Positions 25,462 through 34,429 of a stretch of 57,915 bases of DNA are shown one piece after another. Origin of the DNA: Bacteroidota bacterium (lineage in GTDB: Bacteria; Bacteroidota; Bacteroidia; J057; JAJTIE01); contig JAHBTG010000011.1 in the NCBI GenBank assembly GCA_019638695.1, positions 1 to 57,915 on the forward strand, written 5' to 3'. The stretch's first letter is position 1, and every line of letters begins with the position of its first letter. Position numbers and translations under genes: made by a program. Below the pieces are notes generated by a model. It saw only the letters and a program-made list of their open reading frames with translations. It made no database searches and had not been told where the DNA came from.

Positions 25462-26748
25462 CTAGAGACTCCAGTATCTGAGAGAAGTGATTTGATTGCG
25501 GTACAGTCCTTTAAGGTCTACCAGCAGGCCCGGGGATCTGAGATGAGCTTTGAACCAGGCTTCATCAAACTGCCTGTATTCATTATGGGGCACTGCCAGG
25601 ATGATGGCATCGTAGTCCTTGCCTATCTGCGGAGTAAGCTCAATACCATATTCCTCGTGCACCTCTTCATTCACGGCATAGGGGTCTACTACATCCACAT
25701 TCACCATAAAGGAACGCAGTTCGTTATACATATCCACCACTTTACTGTTGCGGATATCCTGCACATTTTCCTTGAAGGTGATCCCCATAATCAGCACACG
25801 GGTATCGCGGATGCTCTTGCCTTGTGCAATGAGCATCTTCACCACCTTCTGGCCCACCACGGGGCCCATAGAGTCGTTGATATCACGACCAGCCAGTATC
25901 ACTTTGGCATGATAGCCCAGTTCGGAAGATTTGTAGGTGAGATAATACGGATCGACCCCTATGCAGTGGCCGCCCACCAGGCCGGGCTGGTATTTCTGGA
26001 AGTTCCACTTGGTGCCGGCCGCTTCTATGACATCATAGGTATTAATCCCCATCAGGTCAAAGATGAGGCTGAGTTCGTTCATCAGCGCAATGTTGAGGTC
26101 GCGCTGGGTGTTCTCAATGATCTTGGCGGCCTCTGCCACTTTGATGCTGGAAGCCTGGTGCAAACCGGCCTCTATGATCAGCGCATACACATCATGGATC
26201 TCTTTGGCAGCCTCGGGAGTATCTCCGGATACGATCTTTTTAGTATTGCTCAGGGTATGCACCTGGTCTCCGGGATTGATGCGTTCCGGGCTATACCCCA
26301 CATGGAAGTCCTGTTTCCACTTGAGGCCGCTCTGCTCCAGGATGGGGATACAGTCTTCTTCGGTGCAGCCGGGGTATACGGTGCTTTCATACACCACGTA
26401 ATCCCCGGGTTTTAATACCTTGCTGAGGGTACGGCTGGCAGACAATACCGGGGTGAGGTCAGGATTGCGGCGCTGGTCTATAGGCGTGGGCACCCCCACT
26501 ACAAAGAAATGGGCATTGCGCAAGTCCTCTGCACGGGCAGTAAAAGTAATATCGCAACCTTCAAAAGCACTGGCGGGCAGTTCGCCGCTAGGGTCTATGT
26601 GCTGCTGCATCTGCTGTACCCGATTCTCATTAATATCGAAACCTATGACACGCAGCTTGCGCGCAAATAACAGGGCAATGGGAAGTCCTACATATCCCAG
26701 CCCTATAACGGCCAGGGTCTTTTCTTTTTTGAGTAGCTCAGCGTACAT
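25462..26748 (-). CDS. Nucleotide-sugar 6-dehydrogenase (TviB/WbpA-like)
   Basis: 428 residues. The NAD-binding N-terminus is VIGLGYVGLPIALLFA (about 14-29). Further motifs: VGVPTPID, YESTVYPGCTEEDC, YSPERINPGD, and the catalytic Cys262 in LVGGHCIGVDPYYLTYKS. A C-terminal UDP-binding part has GITFKENVQDIRNSKVVD. It performs a two-step oxidation of a UDP-sugar C6 alcohol to the carboxylate; the closest pattern is the UDP-GlcNAc/GalNAc dehydrogenase group (TviB, WbpA). First gene of the polysaccharide segment running down to the sugar transferase. Substrate assignment is inference. Confidence 0.9.
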   Translation of the reverse strand: MYAELLKKEKTLAVIGLGYVGLPIALLFARKLRVIGFDINENRVQQMQQHIDPSGELPASAFEGCDITFTARAEDLRNAHFFVVGVPTPIDQRRNPDLTPVLSASRTLSKVLKPGDYVVYESTVYPGCTEEDCIPILEQSGLKWKQDFHVGYSPERINPGDQVHTLSNTKKIVSGDTPEAAKEIHDVYALIIEAGLHQASSIKVAEAAKIIENTQRDLNIALMNELSLIFDLMGINTYDVIEAAGTKWNFQKYQPGLVGGHCIGVDPYYLTYKSSELGYHAKVILAGRDINDSMGPVVGQKVVKMLIAQGKSIRDTRVLIMGITFKENVQDIRNSKVVDMYNELRSFMVNVDVVDPYAVNEEVHEEYGIELTPQIGKDYDAIILAVPHNEYRQFDEAWFKAHLRSPGLLVDLKGLYRNQITSLRYWSL

Positions 26749-26994
26749 GAGAATTTATTGACCTAGTATCTGATTGAACCCCATGGAGATGATTTCCACA
26801 ACTGCGGGCGGCAGGCCAAAATTAGAAAAACTCGATAGCATGGGGGAAAGAACCGGTCTTTTTTTATCATAAATAAAAGTTAGGGCATAAAAAAGTGTGG
26901 CAGCACTTGACAAGAACTAAGTAATAATACTTATTTTGTATCTCTTACCTGTTAAGAGATTATCCCTAAGTAAAAAACCTGCCTGACTAACCGT
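26749..26994. other. Divergent intergenic region
   Basis: 246 bp between the polysaccharide operon (minus) and the porin-like gene (plus). The right half is AT-rich and contains the promoter at 26907-26938. An imperfect palindromic stretch, TTACCTGTTAAGAGATTATCC, cut here for length, follows the predicted start of transcription. No ORF. Confidence 0.4.
26907..26938 (+). promoter_or_regulatory. Promoter of the porin / UrtA-like gene unit
   Basis: TTG (26907-26909), 21 nt, then TTATTTTG (26931-26938), one mismatch from TAnnTTTG. The start of transcription would be about 50 nt upstream of the ATG at 26995. Confidence 0.55.
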
Positions 26995-28377
26995 ATGAAA
27001 AATCTATTCCTGGGAGCCAGTCTGCTGCTATGCGGGCTGTCTGCCGCCGTGGCACAACAAAGCACCCACACACCTCCCCTTCCCTTACTGGATACTCCCA
27101 CGCTGCAGGCTCAGCAAACTATCCAGCGCCAGGTGTCGGCACTGAAGACCGGCAGCGCCATGGATTATTACCTCGGCCTGCGCCGCAGCAAGCTCCGCGG
27201 TCTCACGCTGGGCCAGGCAGCTGACGCTGCTGATGACAAGGCGGCCGGGTTCAAACCCACCTTCAGCGCCGGTGCACTCATCCACGTAGTGGGCGCCGGG
27301 TTCCAGGACCGGCCCTCTGCAGACCCCAATGCCCAGGCGGACCAGGAATGGCAGCGCCAGCTCTTTAACTACCGCACCCGCCTGCTGTTCGGGGGCAACG
27401 TAAGCGCCAAGACCAGCTGGTTCATAGAAACCGAGGCCCCCACGGTAGACGGTATCGGCTGGGGCGCCGGGGATACCACCCGCAACATCCAGGTATCTCC
27501 CATTATCCTGGACGCCCAGGTAGAGCATCGTTTCAGCGATGCGTTCAGCATCATTGCTGGGATGCAGCTGGTGGGTATCAACCGCAACCAGCTCCAGGGC
27601 GCCGCTTCACTCATGGGAGTGGACTTCGGGTACTACCAATACAACTATACGCTCACCCAGAACTCCCCGCTCCAGAATAACTATGGCCGCGACATCGGGG
27701 TGAACCTCCGCGGTTTCTTCCTGGACAACCGCCTGGAATACCGCCTGGGTTTCTTCGGTGGCCGCAGCTGGGACAACAAAGGTCCTTTCCGCACCATTGC
27801 CCGCCTGTGCTACAATTTCCTGGACACGGAAACCGGCCAGTACTACACCGGCAACAGCCTGGGCAGCAGCAAACTCTTCTCCATAGGAGCCGGAGTGGAT
27901 ATGCAGGGCGGGTATACTGCTTTTGGTGCAGATGCATTCCTGGACCTGCCGGTGAGCGAGAGCCTCAGCATCCTGGCCAACACCAGCTACAGCATGCTGA
28001 ACGGCGGAGACCCGGGCAATCCCTATAATATGGGTACACTGATCCCCAAGCAGTCTATCCTCTTTGGTGAAGTGGGACTGTATGCCAGGAAGTTGAAACT
28101 CTCCCCTTTCTTCATCATTGAGATGAATACTTTTGACGGCGACCGCGCCCAACTGGGCCTGCCCGAATCGGCCGACAGCGACGCCCTGTCAGATGCCAAT
28201 GCCTTGCGCGATATTTCCCGTATGGGTGGCGGCCTGTGCTACTACTTCAACGGGTACAATGCCAACATCAAGCTCCAGTACATCACCGACACGGTGCACA
28301 GCTTCAATCCGGATGGCAACGTAGTGGGCCTCAGCCGGGGTGTCATCTGGGCACAATTACAACTCTTCGTATTTTAG
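26995..28377 (+). CDS. Outer-membrane porin-like beta-barrel
   Basis: 460 residues. The signal peptide MKNLFLGASLLLCGLSAAVAQ is followed by a ~60-residue helical, Gln-rich segment and then alternating beta-strands with many aromatic girdle residues: FNYRTRLLFGGNVSAKTSWFIETEAP, LDAQVEHRFSDAFSIIAGMQL, NRLEYRLGFFGG. It ends in GVIWAQLQLFVF, a typical barrel terminus. This resembles porins of the phosphate/anion-selective type, but no family is certain. It directly precedes the UrtA-like lipoprotein (40 bp), so a role in bringing a small solute to that binding protein is likely. Preceded by its own promoter. Confidence 0.75.
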   Translation: MKNLFLGASLLLCGLSAAVAQQSTHTPPLPLLDTPTLQAQQTIQRQVSALKTGSAMDYYLGLRRSKLRGLTLGQAADAADDKAAGFKPTFSAGALIHVVGAGFQDRPSADPNAQADQEWQRQLFNYRTRLLFGGNVSAKTSWFIETEAPTVDGIGWGAGDTTRNIQVSPIILDAQVEHRFSDAFSIIAGMQLVGINRNQLQGAASLMGVDFGYYQYNYTLTQNSPLQNNYGRDIGVNLRGFFLDNRLEYRLGFFGGRSWDNKGPFRTIARLCYNFLDTETGQYYTGNSLGSSKLFSIGAGVDMQGGYTAFGADAFLDLPVSESLSILANTSYSMLNGGDPGNPYNMGTLIPKQSILFGEVGLYARKLKLSPFFIIEMNTFDGDRAQLGLPESADSDALSDANALRDISRMGGGLCYYFNGYNANIKLQYITDTVHSFNPDGNVVGLSRGVIWAQLQLFVF

Positions 28378-28417
28378 TACGTGTTTTCCTGTATCACTTT
28401 CTCCTAAAATCTATCCT

Positions 28418-29677
28418 ATGAAACGCATATTCTTTCTCCTGCTGGCCCTGCCCCTATTCTTAGCAGCCTGTGGCGGCGATGGCGAGAACAAAGACAATGA
28501 CAAAGATGTCATCTACGTGGGGGTGCTTCATTCGCTAACCGGCACTATGTCCATCAGCGAAATTGCGGTAAAAGACGCTACGCTCATGGCTATAGACGAG
28601 CTCAACGAAAAAGGCGGACTGCTGGGCAAAAAGATCGTGCCCATCGTAGTGGACGGCAAAAGCGACTGGCCCATATTTGCTTCCGAAGCCGAGAAGCTCA
28701 TCAAAGACAAAAAGGTGGATGTCATCTTCGGTTGCTGGACCTCCGCCAGCCGCAAGACGGTGAAGCCTGTATTTGAGGCCAACAACCACCTGCTGTTCTA
28801 TCCGGTGCAGTACGAGGGCCTGGAGCAGTCTCCCAATATTGTGTACACCGGCGCAGCCCCCAACCAGCAGATCATCCCTGCAGCCAAGTGGGCCATGGAC
28901 AAAGGCTGGACCAAGATCTTCCTCATCGGTTCGGACTATGTATTCCCCCGCACGGCCAATGCCATTATCAAAGACCAGGTCAAAGGGCTGGGCGGCACCA
29001 TTGTGGGCGAAGAATACATCCTGCTGGGCAGCAAAGATGTGGATGCCGCCATTGCCAAAATCAAGGCCAGCGGCGCACAGGTTATCCTGAACACCATCAA
29101 CGGAGACACCAACGTGGAGTTCTTCAAGAAGTTGCGGGCAGCGGGCATCACTCCGGAGAAAATGCCCACGATCTCCTTCAGCATCGCAGAGGATGAACTG
29201 CGCAGTATGAACGTCAAAGAAATGGTTGGCGACTATGCCGCCTGGAATTACTTCATGAGCATTGAAAGTGCAGACAACAAAGGCTTTGTAGAGCGGTACA
29301 AGAAGAAATTCGGGGATACGCGTGTGACCGACGACCCCATCGAAGCCGGCTACTTTGGCGTATACCTGTGGGCCAATGCCGTGAAAAAAGCCAATACCTC
29401 TGCTGTGGGCGAGGTGCGCAAGGCGCTGGGAGAACTGAGCTACGATGCGCCGGAAGGGCTTGTGTACATAGACGGGCCCACCCAGCATACCTGGAAAGCG
29501 GTACGCATCGGTCAGATCAAAGAAAACGGCCAGTTCGACATCGTATGGAGCTCTGAAAAACCCATCCGTCCCGTGCCGTTCCCAGACACCCGCACGCGTG
29601 AAGAATGGGAGAAATTCCTCAGCGATCTCTATGAAGGCTGGGGCAAATCATGGGCCAATCCCGGCAAAAAAGAATAG
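28418..29677 (+). CDS. UrtA/AmiC-like substrate-binding lipoprotein
   Basis: 419 residues; start at the ATG at 28418 gives a lipoprotein signal with lipobox LAAC (Cys18). The body is a type I periplasmic binding fold of the urea/short-chain-amide group: VGVLHSLTGTMSISE, IDELNEKGGLLGKKI, VIFGCWTSASRKTVKPVFE, LLFYPVQYEGLEQSPNIVYTGAAPNQQ and IEAGYFGVYLWANAV are diagnostic of UrtA/FmdD/AmiC. No urtBCDE permease or ATPase genes follow; instead a terminator and then a histidine kinase and two response regulators. It may therefore act as a sensor rather than, or besides, a transporter subunit. The family assignment is strong; the sensing role is inferred. Confidence 0.88.
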   Translation: MKRIFFLLLALPLFLAACGGDGENKDNDKDVIYVGVLHSLTGTMSISEIAVKDATLMAIDELNEKGGLLGKKIVPIVVDGKSDWPIFASEAEKLIKDKKVDVIFGCWTSASRKTVKPVFEANNHLLFYPVQYEGLEQSPNIVYTGAAPNQQIIPAAKWAMDKGWTKIFLIGSDYVFPRTANAIIKDQVKGLGGTIVGEEYILLGSKDVDAAIAKIKASGAQVILNTINGDTNVEFFKKLRAAGITPEKMPTISFSIAEDELRSMNVKEMVGDYAAWNYFMSIESADNKGFVERYKKKFGDTRVTDDPIEAGYFGVYLWANAVKKANTSAVGEVRKALGELSYDAPEGLVYIDGPTQHTWKAVRIGQIKENGQFDIVWSSEKPIRPVPFPDTRTREEWEKFLSDLYEGWGKSWANPGKKE

Positions 29678-29695
29678 TTAATTTTTGGTGAGAGT

Positions 29696-29732
29696 ACTTA
29701 CAGGTGGCCTTCGGTCGCCTGTAAGTTTTTCT
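29696..29732 (+). terminator. Terminator after the UrtA-like gene
   Basis: ACTTACAGG...CC (from 29696) pairs with GG...CCTGTAAGT (to 29726) around a TTCG tetraloop, with two wobble/mismatch pairs, followed by TTTTTCTTGTTT. The histidine kinase gene starts 53 bp further on. Confidence 0.8.
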
Positions 29733-29784
29733 TGTTTAATACCCCCCTTTAGTTTACCCAACCGTTCTTTCGTTTTGCACTGCT

Positions 29785-32181
29785 ATGGCATTGAATCCTC
29801 TCCGTTTTATCAACGCGCGTATTGTGCGCCAGTTGTTGTTCTGGTTCCTGGCTATCGAGTTCCTGGCCGAAGCCACCCTGATCTATGTTTCCTACCGCAA
29901 CGCCGAACACTCTATCCGCAAGGAAGTCACCAACAACCTGAACGCCATTGCCACCCGGCAGGCCAACCAGCTGGGCACTTACCTGGACGGGCAGCAGCGC
30001 GCGGTCACCACCCTGTCCCGCGCCCCGGAGATTGTCAATGCCGCCGCGGAGCTGTCCGAATTCTTTGAGCAATCCGGCAAAACGCACCTGGCCGCCTATG
30101 CTGCCAGGCTTTCCTCACAGCAGGCTAACCTCGACTATTACAAGAATGCCTACCAGTTTGAGAACCTGCTGCTCATTGCCTCTACCGGCGAAGTATTGTT
30201 TGACAGCAAAGGCACCACCGAGATCGGCAGCCATATAGAACTGGGCCGCTACAAAGGCACAGAGCTGGCCAGTGTATACAGCCGGGCCAAAACCCTGCTG
30301 CAAACCGAGCTTTCGGACTTCAGCTACCTGCCCGGGGATAATGTGGCCAGCGCATACCTGGCAGCGCCCATTCGCAAGGGAGTCAAAGTGAGCGCTATCC
30401 TGGTGGTGCGTATCAGCAATGCAGAGATCAACAAGGTGGTTAATGATTATGTAGGCCTGGGACGTACGGGCGAGACCATCATTGCCTCCAAGTTTGGCAA
30501 AGACGCGCTCTTTATCAACGACGCGCGCAACGAACCCAACACTGCCTTCAAAAAGAAGATCCCGCTGGACGGCAGCCAGGACTCTACACTGGCACATGCC
30601 GTGCAGGGCAAGAGCGGCAGCGGCACTGTCGTAGATTACCGGGGCCAGGAGGTGTTTGCCGTGTGGAGCTATGTGCCCGCGTTACGTGCCGGACTGGTGG
30701 TAAAGATCGATACCGAAGAAGCCTTTGAGTCCATCAGCGCCTTGCGCAAGCTGCTCATCACCATCGTGGGCATCACACTCTTTGTGGTGATCTTCGCGGC
30801 CCTCAGCGTTGCCCGTTCCATCACCAAGCCTATCCGCAAACTGCGGGGTTTTGCAGAGGTGGTAGCTTCCGGAGACCTGAGCCAGCGCATATCGCTCAAG
30901 GAGCAGAACGAGATCGGGGTGCTGGCCAATACCTTCAACACCATGGTGGACAACCTCAACGAGAGTAACCGCAAGCTGGACGAATATGCCAAAGGGCTGG
31001 AGGCCATGGTCACCCAGCGCACGGAAGAGCTGCAGGCCACCCTGGAAGAGGTACAGAACCAGAATGCGCTCATTGAGCAGCAAAAGGTAAAGGCCGAACA
31101 ACTGGCGCAGGAGGTGCAGCAGGCGCTGGACCAGCTCCAGTCTACTCAGGACCAGCTGGTGCAAAGCGAAAAGATGGCCGCCCTGGGCCAGCTCATTGCC
31201 GGTGTGGCGCATGAACTGAACACCCCCCTGTCTGCCATTAAAACCTCTGCACGCAACATGAACCGCAGCGTGGCCTATGCCCTGGTGGAGTTTCCCCAGT
31301 ACCTGCTCAACCTCAAACCGGAGCAGCGGGAATTACTGATGGCTATGGTGCAGCAAGCTACCGAGTTTACCCTGAACCAAACCACCAAGGAAGACCAGGA
31401 ATACCGCAAGCAGATCAAAGCTGTGCTGGATGATAATGACGTGGAAAATTCCCGTGAGATCTCCAAAAAACTGGTGGAAATGGGTGTGGTCACCGGCGTG
31501 GAAAGATATCTGCCGGTCTTTGATGAGGCCAATGCCGAAGATCTGCTGGAAGCCGTCTATCAGGTGGCGCAGCTCAAGCGCAGCATAGACAGCATCTCCA
31601 TCGCTTCGGACAAATCTGCCAATGTGGTGCGGGCGCTCAAGCAATACAGCCACGTGCAGGCTCAGGACAAGTTTGTGATGACGGACGTCAACGAGACCCT
31701 GGATATTATCCTCACCGTATACAATAACCAGATCAAGTATGGGGTGAACGTGGTGCGGGAATACGATAACTCACTGCCAGCCATCCCCCTGTTCCCCGAC
31801 GAAATAGGCCAGGTATGGACCAACCTCATTAACAACGGCATACAGGCCATGAAAGGCAAGGGAGACCTCATGCTGCGCACCAGCGCCGTAGGGCAGGATT
31901 ATGTGGCGGTAGAGATCATAGACTCAGGTTCCGGCATCCCGCCGGAGATCATGGACAAGATATTCGAACCGTTCTTCACCACCAAGCCACAGGGAGAAGG
32001 CACCGGGCTGGGGCTGGACATTGTGCGCAAGATCGTGGAGAAGCACCGGGGCAAGCTATCCGTCACCTCCCAGCCGGGGCAAACAGCCTTCCGGGTAGAG
32101 CTGCCGCTGGTGCAGCCGGATGCCGAGGTGGAAGAGGGAACGCCATCTCCCGAACAAATCAAGGACGGCATCGCCGGCTAG
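29785..32181 (+). CDS. Sensor histidine kinase with periplasmic Cache-like domain and HAMP
   Basis: 798 residues. TM1 is about 16-36, followed by a large periplasmic sensor (40-310) with a Cache-like pattern (FENLLLIASTGEVLFDS, GETIIASKFGKDALF, VVDYRGQEVFAVWSYVP). TM2 is about 322-342, then HAMP (SITKPIRKLRGFAEVVASGD) and a long coiled coil (395-465). The HisKA box has His476 in GVAHELNTPLS. The ATPase domain carries the N box (VWTNLINNGIQAM), G1 (DSGSGIP), F box (EPFFTT) and G2 (GEGTGLGLDI). About 100 residues more than usual separate the H box from the ATPase domain, mostly acidic helices (500-600). Followed by two response regulators 37 bp and 58 bp apart. Confidence 0.92.
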   Translation: MALNPLRFINARIVRQLLFWFLAIEFLAEATLIYVSYRNAEHSIRKEVTNNLNAIATRQANQLGTYLDGQQRAVTTLSRAPEIVNAAAELSEFFEQSGKTHLAAYAARLSSQQANLDYYKNAYQFENLLLIASTGEVLFDSKGTTEIGSHIELGRYKGTELASVYSRAKTLLQTELSDFSYLPGDNVASAYLAAPIRKGVKVSAILVVRISNAEINKVVNDYVGLGRTGETIIASKFGKDALFINDARNEPNTAFKKKIPLDGSQDSTLAHAVQGKSGSGTVVDYRGQEVFAVWSYVPALRAGLVVKIDTEEAFESISALRKLLITIVGITLFVVIFAALSVARSITKPIRKLRGFAEVVASGDLSQRISLKEQNEIGVLANTFNTMVDNLNESNRKLDEYAKGLEAMVTQRTEELQATLEEVQNQNALIEQQKVKAEQLAQEVQQALDQLQSTQDQLVQSEKMAALGQLIAGVAHELNTPLSAIKTSARNMNRSVAYALVEFPQYLLNLKPEQRELLMAMVQQATEFTLNQTTKEDQEYRKQIKAVLDDNDVENSREISKKLVEMGVVTGVERYLPVFDEANAEDLLEAVYQVAQLKRSIDSISIASDKSANVVRALKQYSHVQAQDKFVMTDVNETLDIILTVYNNQIKYGVNVVREYDNSLPAIPLFPDEIGQVWTNLINNGIQAMKGKGDLMLRTSAVGQDYVAVEIIDSGSGIPPEIMDKIFEPFFTTKPQGEGTGLGLDIVRKIVEKHRGKLSVTSQPGQTAFRVELPLVQPDAEVEEGTPSPEQIKDGIAG

Positions 32182-32218
32182 TTATCACGCTGAACAATCA
32201 CTATAAACCTTAGGCATT

Positions 32219-32632
32219 ATGGGGAAACCGATTATCTTCCTGGTAGATGATGATAAACAATTACTGGACAGCCTGACTACCCAGCTGCGGGCAGCTGCCT
32301 TTGGCAAACAGATCAGCATAGAAACCGCACAAACCCTGGACGAAGCCTGGGATGCGCTCACCATTATGGTACACGAGGGCGACCGCATCGGGCTCATCGT
32401 ATCAGACTGGCTGTTCCCCCACGAGCAGCGCAGCAACGACTTCCTGGTCAGGGTACACAAGAAATATCCCGGCATACCGCTGGTGCTGCTCTCCGGCTAT
32501 GCAGACGAAGCCTCCGTACAGCAGGCCTTTGAACAGGCGGGGCTGCGGGCCTATTTCCGCAAACCCTGGGAAGAAGAGGAGCTGATGTCCGGGGTTGAAA
32601 AAATACTTATTTCAGAGAACATTTTGCAATAG
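32219..32632 (+). CDS. Single-domain response regulator (KPW-type receiver)
   Basis: 137 residues. Receiver domain with LVDDDKQ, phospho-acceptor Asp63 in LIVSDWLFPHE, LLSGYAD and the Lys of YFRKPWEEEEL. No output domain; it ends soon after the last helix. It shares the KPW motif with the receivers at 12291 and 32691. Lies 37 bp after the kinase and is probably its direct target, passing phosphate or blocking access to the REC-PP2C phosphatase downstream. That route is inferred from gene order. Confidence 0.9.
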   Translation: MGKPIIFLVDDDKQLLDSLTTQLRAAAFGKQISIETAQTLDEAWDALTIMVHEGDRIGLIVSDWLFPHEQRSNDFLVRVHKKYPGIPLVLLSGYADEASVQQAFEQAGLRAYFRKPWEEEELMSGVEKILISENILQ

Positions 32633-32690
32633 TCATATTTACTTAATTTTACGTCTTTACTTATTTTATATTCACCAGTAAATCCTGCTA

Positions 32691-34421
32691 ATGATGGCCA
32701 AGCCCCTAATTATTTGTGTTGATGACGAGCGCATTGTGCTGGACAGCCTGCGTTCCGAGCTGAGCTCCAACTTTGGCGACCGCTTTAGTTTTGAGATTGC
32801 CGACAACGGCGAAGAAGCCCTGCAACTGATCTCCGAGGCCAATGCCGAAGGCATAGATATCCCCGTAGTGATCTCCGACCAGCTGATGCCCGGCATGAAG
32901 GGAGACGAATTCCTCATTGCCGTCAACAAAATATACCCGGATAGCAAGAAGATCCTCCTCACCGGCCAGGCTTCTGCCGAGGCCGTAGGGAACGCCGTGA
33001 ACTTTGCCCGCCTCTACCGCTACATTGCCAAGCCCTGGGAGCAGAACGACCTCAAGCTCACGGTAGAAGAAGCGGCCCGCGCATTTATGCTGGACAAAGA
33101 GCTGGCCTCCCGCATAGATATGCTCAACAAGCTGAACAAAGCCGCCCAGCAGCTCTCCGAGCAGGTATCGCTCATCAAACTGATGGAGCATGTGATCAGC
33201 CTGGCCATAGAACATACCCACAGTGCCCGCGGCACCGTCATCTTCACACAGGGAGATACCGTACGCGTGGGCATCCGTGCCAGCCGGGTAGACGAGGTGC
33301 AAACCACCCTGCTGCCCTTTGAGGCGGCAGACTTTGGCCAGCATGTGCCTCTCACCGTATTCCGCAAACTGCAGGACGAAGGAGGCGGCCCGGTGGTAAC
33401 CAGCCTGGCCTATAAAGAAGAACCCTGGAAGGAGGACCGCTTTATTGCAGACAACAAGCTGCGAAGCCTCTACGCCACCAAAGTGGGCAAGCACGATATG
33501 GCCCTCTATATCTTCCTGGAAAGCGATAACCGCGAGCAATACACCCACATTACCCAGGAGTTCCTGGAGCTGTACGTTAAGCAGGTGGGCATTTGCATGG
33601 ACAACGCCGTGCTGTATGACGAGCTGGAGCAAAAAGTAGCCGAGCGTACCCGTGAGCTCAAGGAGCTCTACGAGAATGTGCAGGACAGCATCACTTACGC
33701 CCGGCGCATCCAATACGCCATCCTGCCCTCCCAGGAGCATTTCCTGGACCTCCTGCCCAACTACTTTGTGTTCTATGAACCCAAAGACATCGTCTGCGGC
33801 GACTTCTACTGGCTCAACCGCAAGGACGGCAAGATCCTGCTCGCGGCCCTGGATTGCACCGGCCACGGCGTACCCGGCGCATTTATGAGCGTGCTCGGCA
33901 ATAACCTGCTCAACCAGATCGTGATCGAGAACGGCATCACCAGCCCCAAGGACATCCTGGCAGAGCTGGACAACCGCATCCGCAAGACCCTGAAACAAGA
34001 AGCCAACGGCAACCAGGACGGTATGGACGTGTGCATGATCTCCATTAACCCCGCAGACAATACCCTCACCTTTGCCGGGGCCTTCCGTCCGCTGCTGCAC
34101 CAGCGCGGCGCCAAGCTCAACGAACTGAAGCCGGAACGCCAGAGCCTTGGCGGCAATCTTAAAGACAAAGTGCCCTTTACCAACCAGTCTATCCTGCTGG
34201 AGAAAGGCGACCGCATCTTCCTGTTCTCAGACGGCATTACCGACCAAATGGGCGGCCCGGACCAGCGCAAGTATACCACCAAACGTTTCACAGAGCATGT
34301 GGAGGCCACCCATGCCATAGACTTCCAGCAACAGTGCATACAACTGCAGGAAGCCTACTTTGAATGGAAAGGCGACTATGAGCAGATGGACGATGTCATG
34401 CTGCTGGCCTTTGAGTGGTAG
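32691..34421 (+). CDS. Response-regulator PP2C phosphatase (REC-GAF-like-SpoIIE)
   Basis: 576 residues. The receiver domain (4-125) has CVDDERIV, Asp63 in VVISDQLMPGMKG and YIAKPWEQNDL. A GAF-like sensor region (about 150-320) contains SARGTVIFTQGDTVRVGIRAS. A helix with TYARRIQYAILPSQ leads into the PP2C/SpoIIE domain (about 355-576), with CGDFYWL, DCTGHGVPGAFMS, QDGMDVCM and SDGITDQMGG as metal-site signatures. Phosphorylation of the receiver should control dephosphorylation of a partner-switch antagonist and so a sigma factor or other target; no anti-sigma or antagonist gene is adjacent. Closest relative in the window is the membrane phosphatase at 8336. Confidence 0.92.
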   Translation: MMAKPLIICVDDERIVLDSLRSELSSNFGDRFSFEIADNGEEALQLISEANAEGIDIPVVISDQLMPGMKGDEFLIAVNKIYPDSKKILLTGQASAEAVGNAVNFARLYRYIAKPWEQNDLKLTVEEAARAFMLDKELASRIDMLNKLNKAAQQLSEQVSLIKLMEHVISLAIEHTHSARGTVIFTQGDTVRVGIRASRVDEVQTTLLPFEAADFGQHVPLTVFRKLQDEGGGPVVTSLAYKEEPWKEDRFIADNKLRSLYATKVGKHDMALYIFLESDNREQYTHITQEFLELYVKQVGICMDNAVLYDELEQKVAERTRELKELYENVQDSITYARRIQYAILPSQEHFLDLLPNYFVFYEPKDIVCGDFYWLNRKDGKILLAALDCTGHGVPGAFMSVLGNNLLNQIVIENGITSPKDILAELDNRIRKTLKQEANGNQDGMDVCMISINPADNTLTFAGAFRPLLHQRGAKLNELKPERQSLGGNLKDKVPFTNQSILLEKGDRIFLFSDGITDQMGGPDQRKYTTKRFTEHVEATHAIDFQQQCIQLQEAYFEWKGDYEQMDDVMLLAFEW

Positions 34422-34429
34422 TCTCCCCC

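Noticed and set aside
24385-26415. Very long plus-strand open frame (over 670 codons) antisense to the aminotransferase and dehydrogenase genes
   Set aside because: It mirrors two well-supported enzymes; the translation has no family motifs and arises from the codon bias of the real strand.
28418-29677. A complete urea ABC transporter
   Set aside because: Only the binding protein is present; no permease or ATPase ORF follows within the window.
32706-34100. Long minus-strand open frame antisense to the REC-PP2C gene
   Set aside because: Shadow of a clear response-regulator phosphatase; repetitive Val/Gly/His-rich composition.
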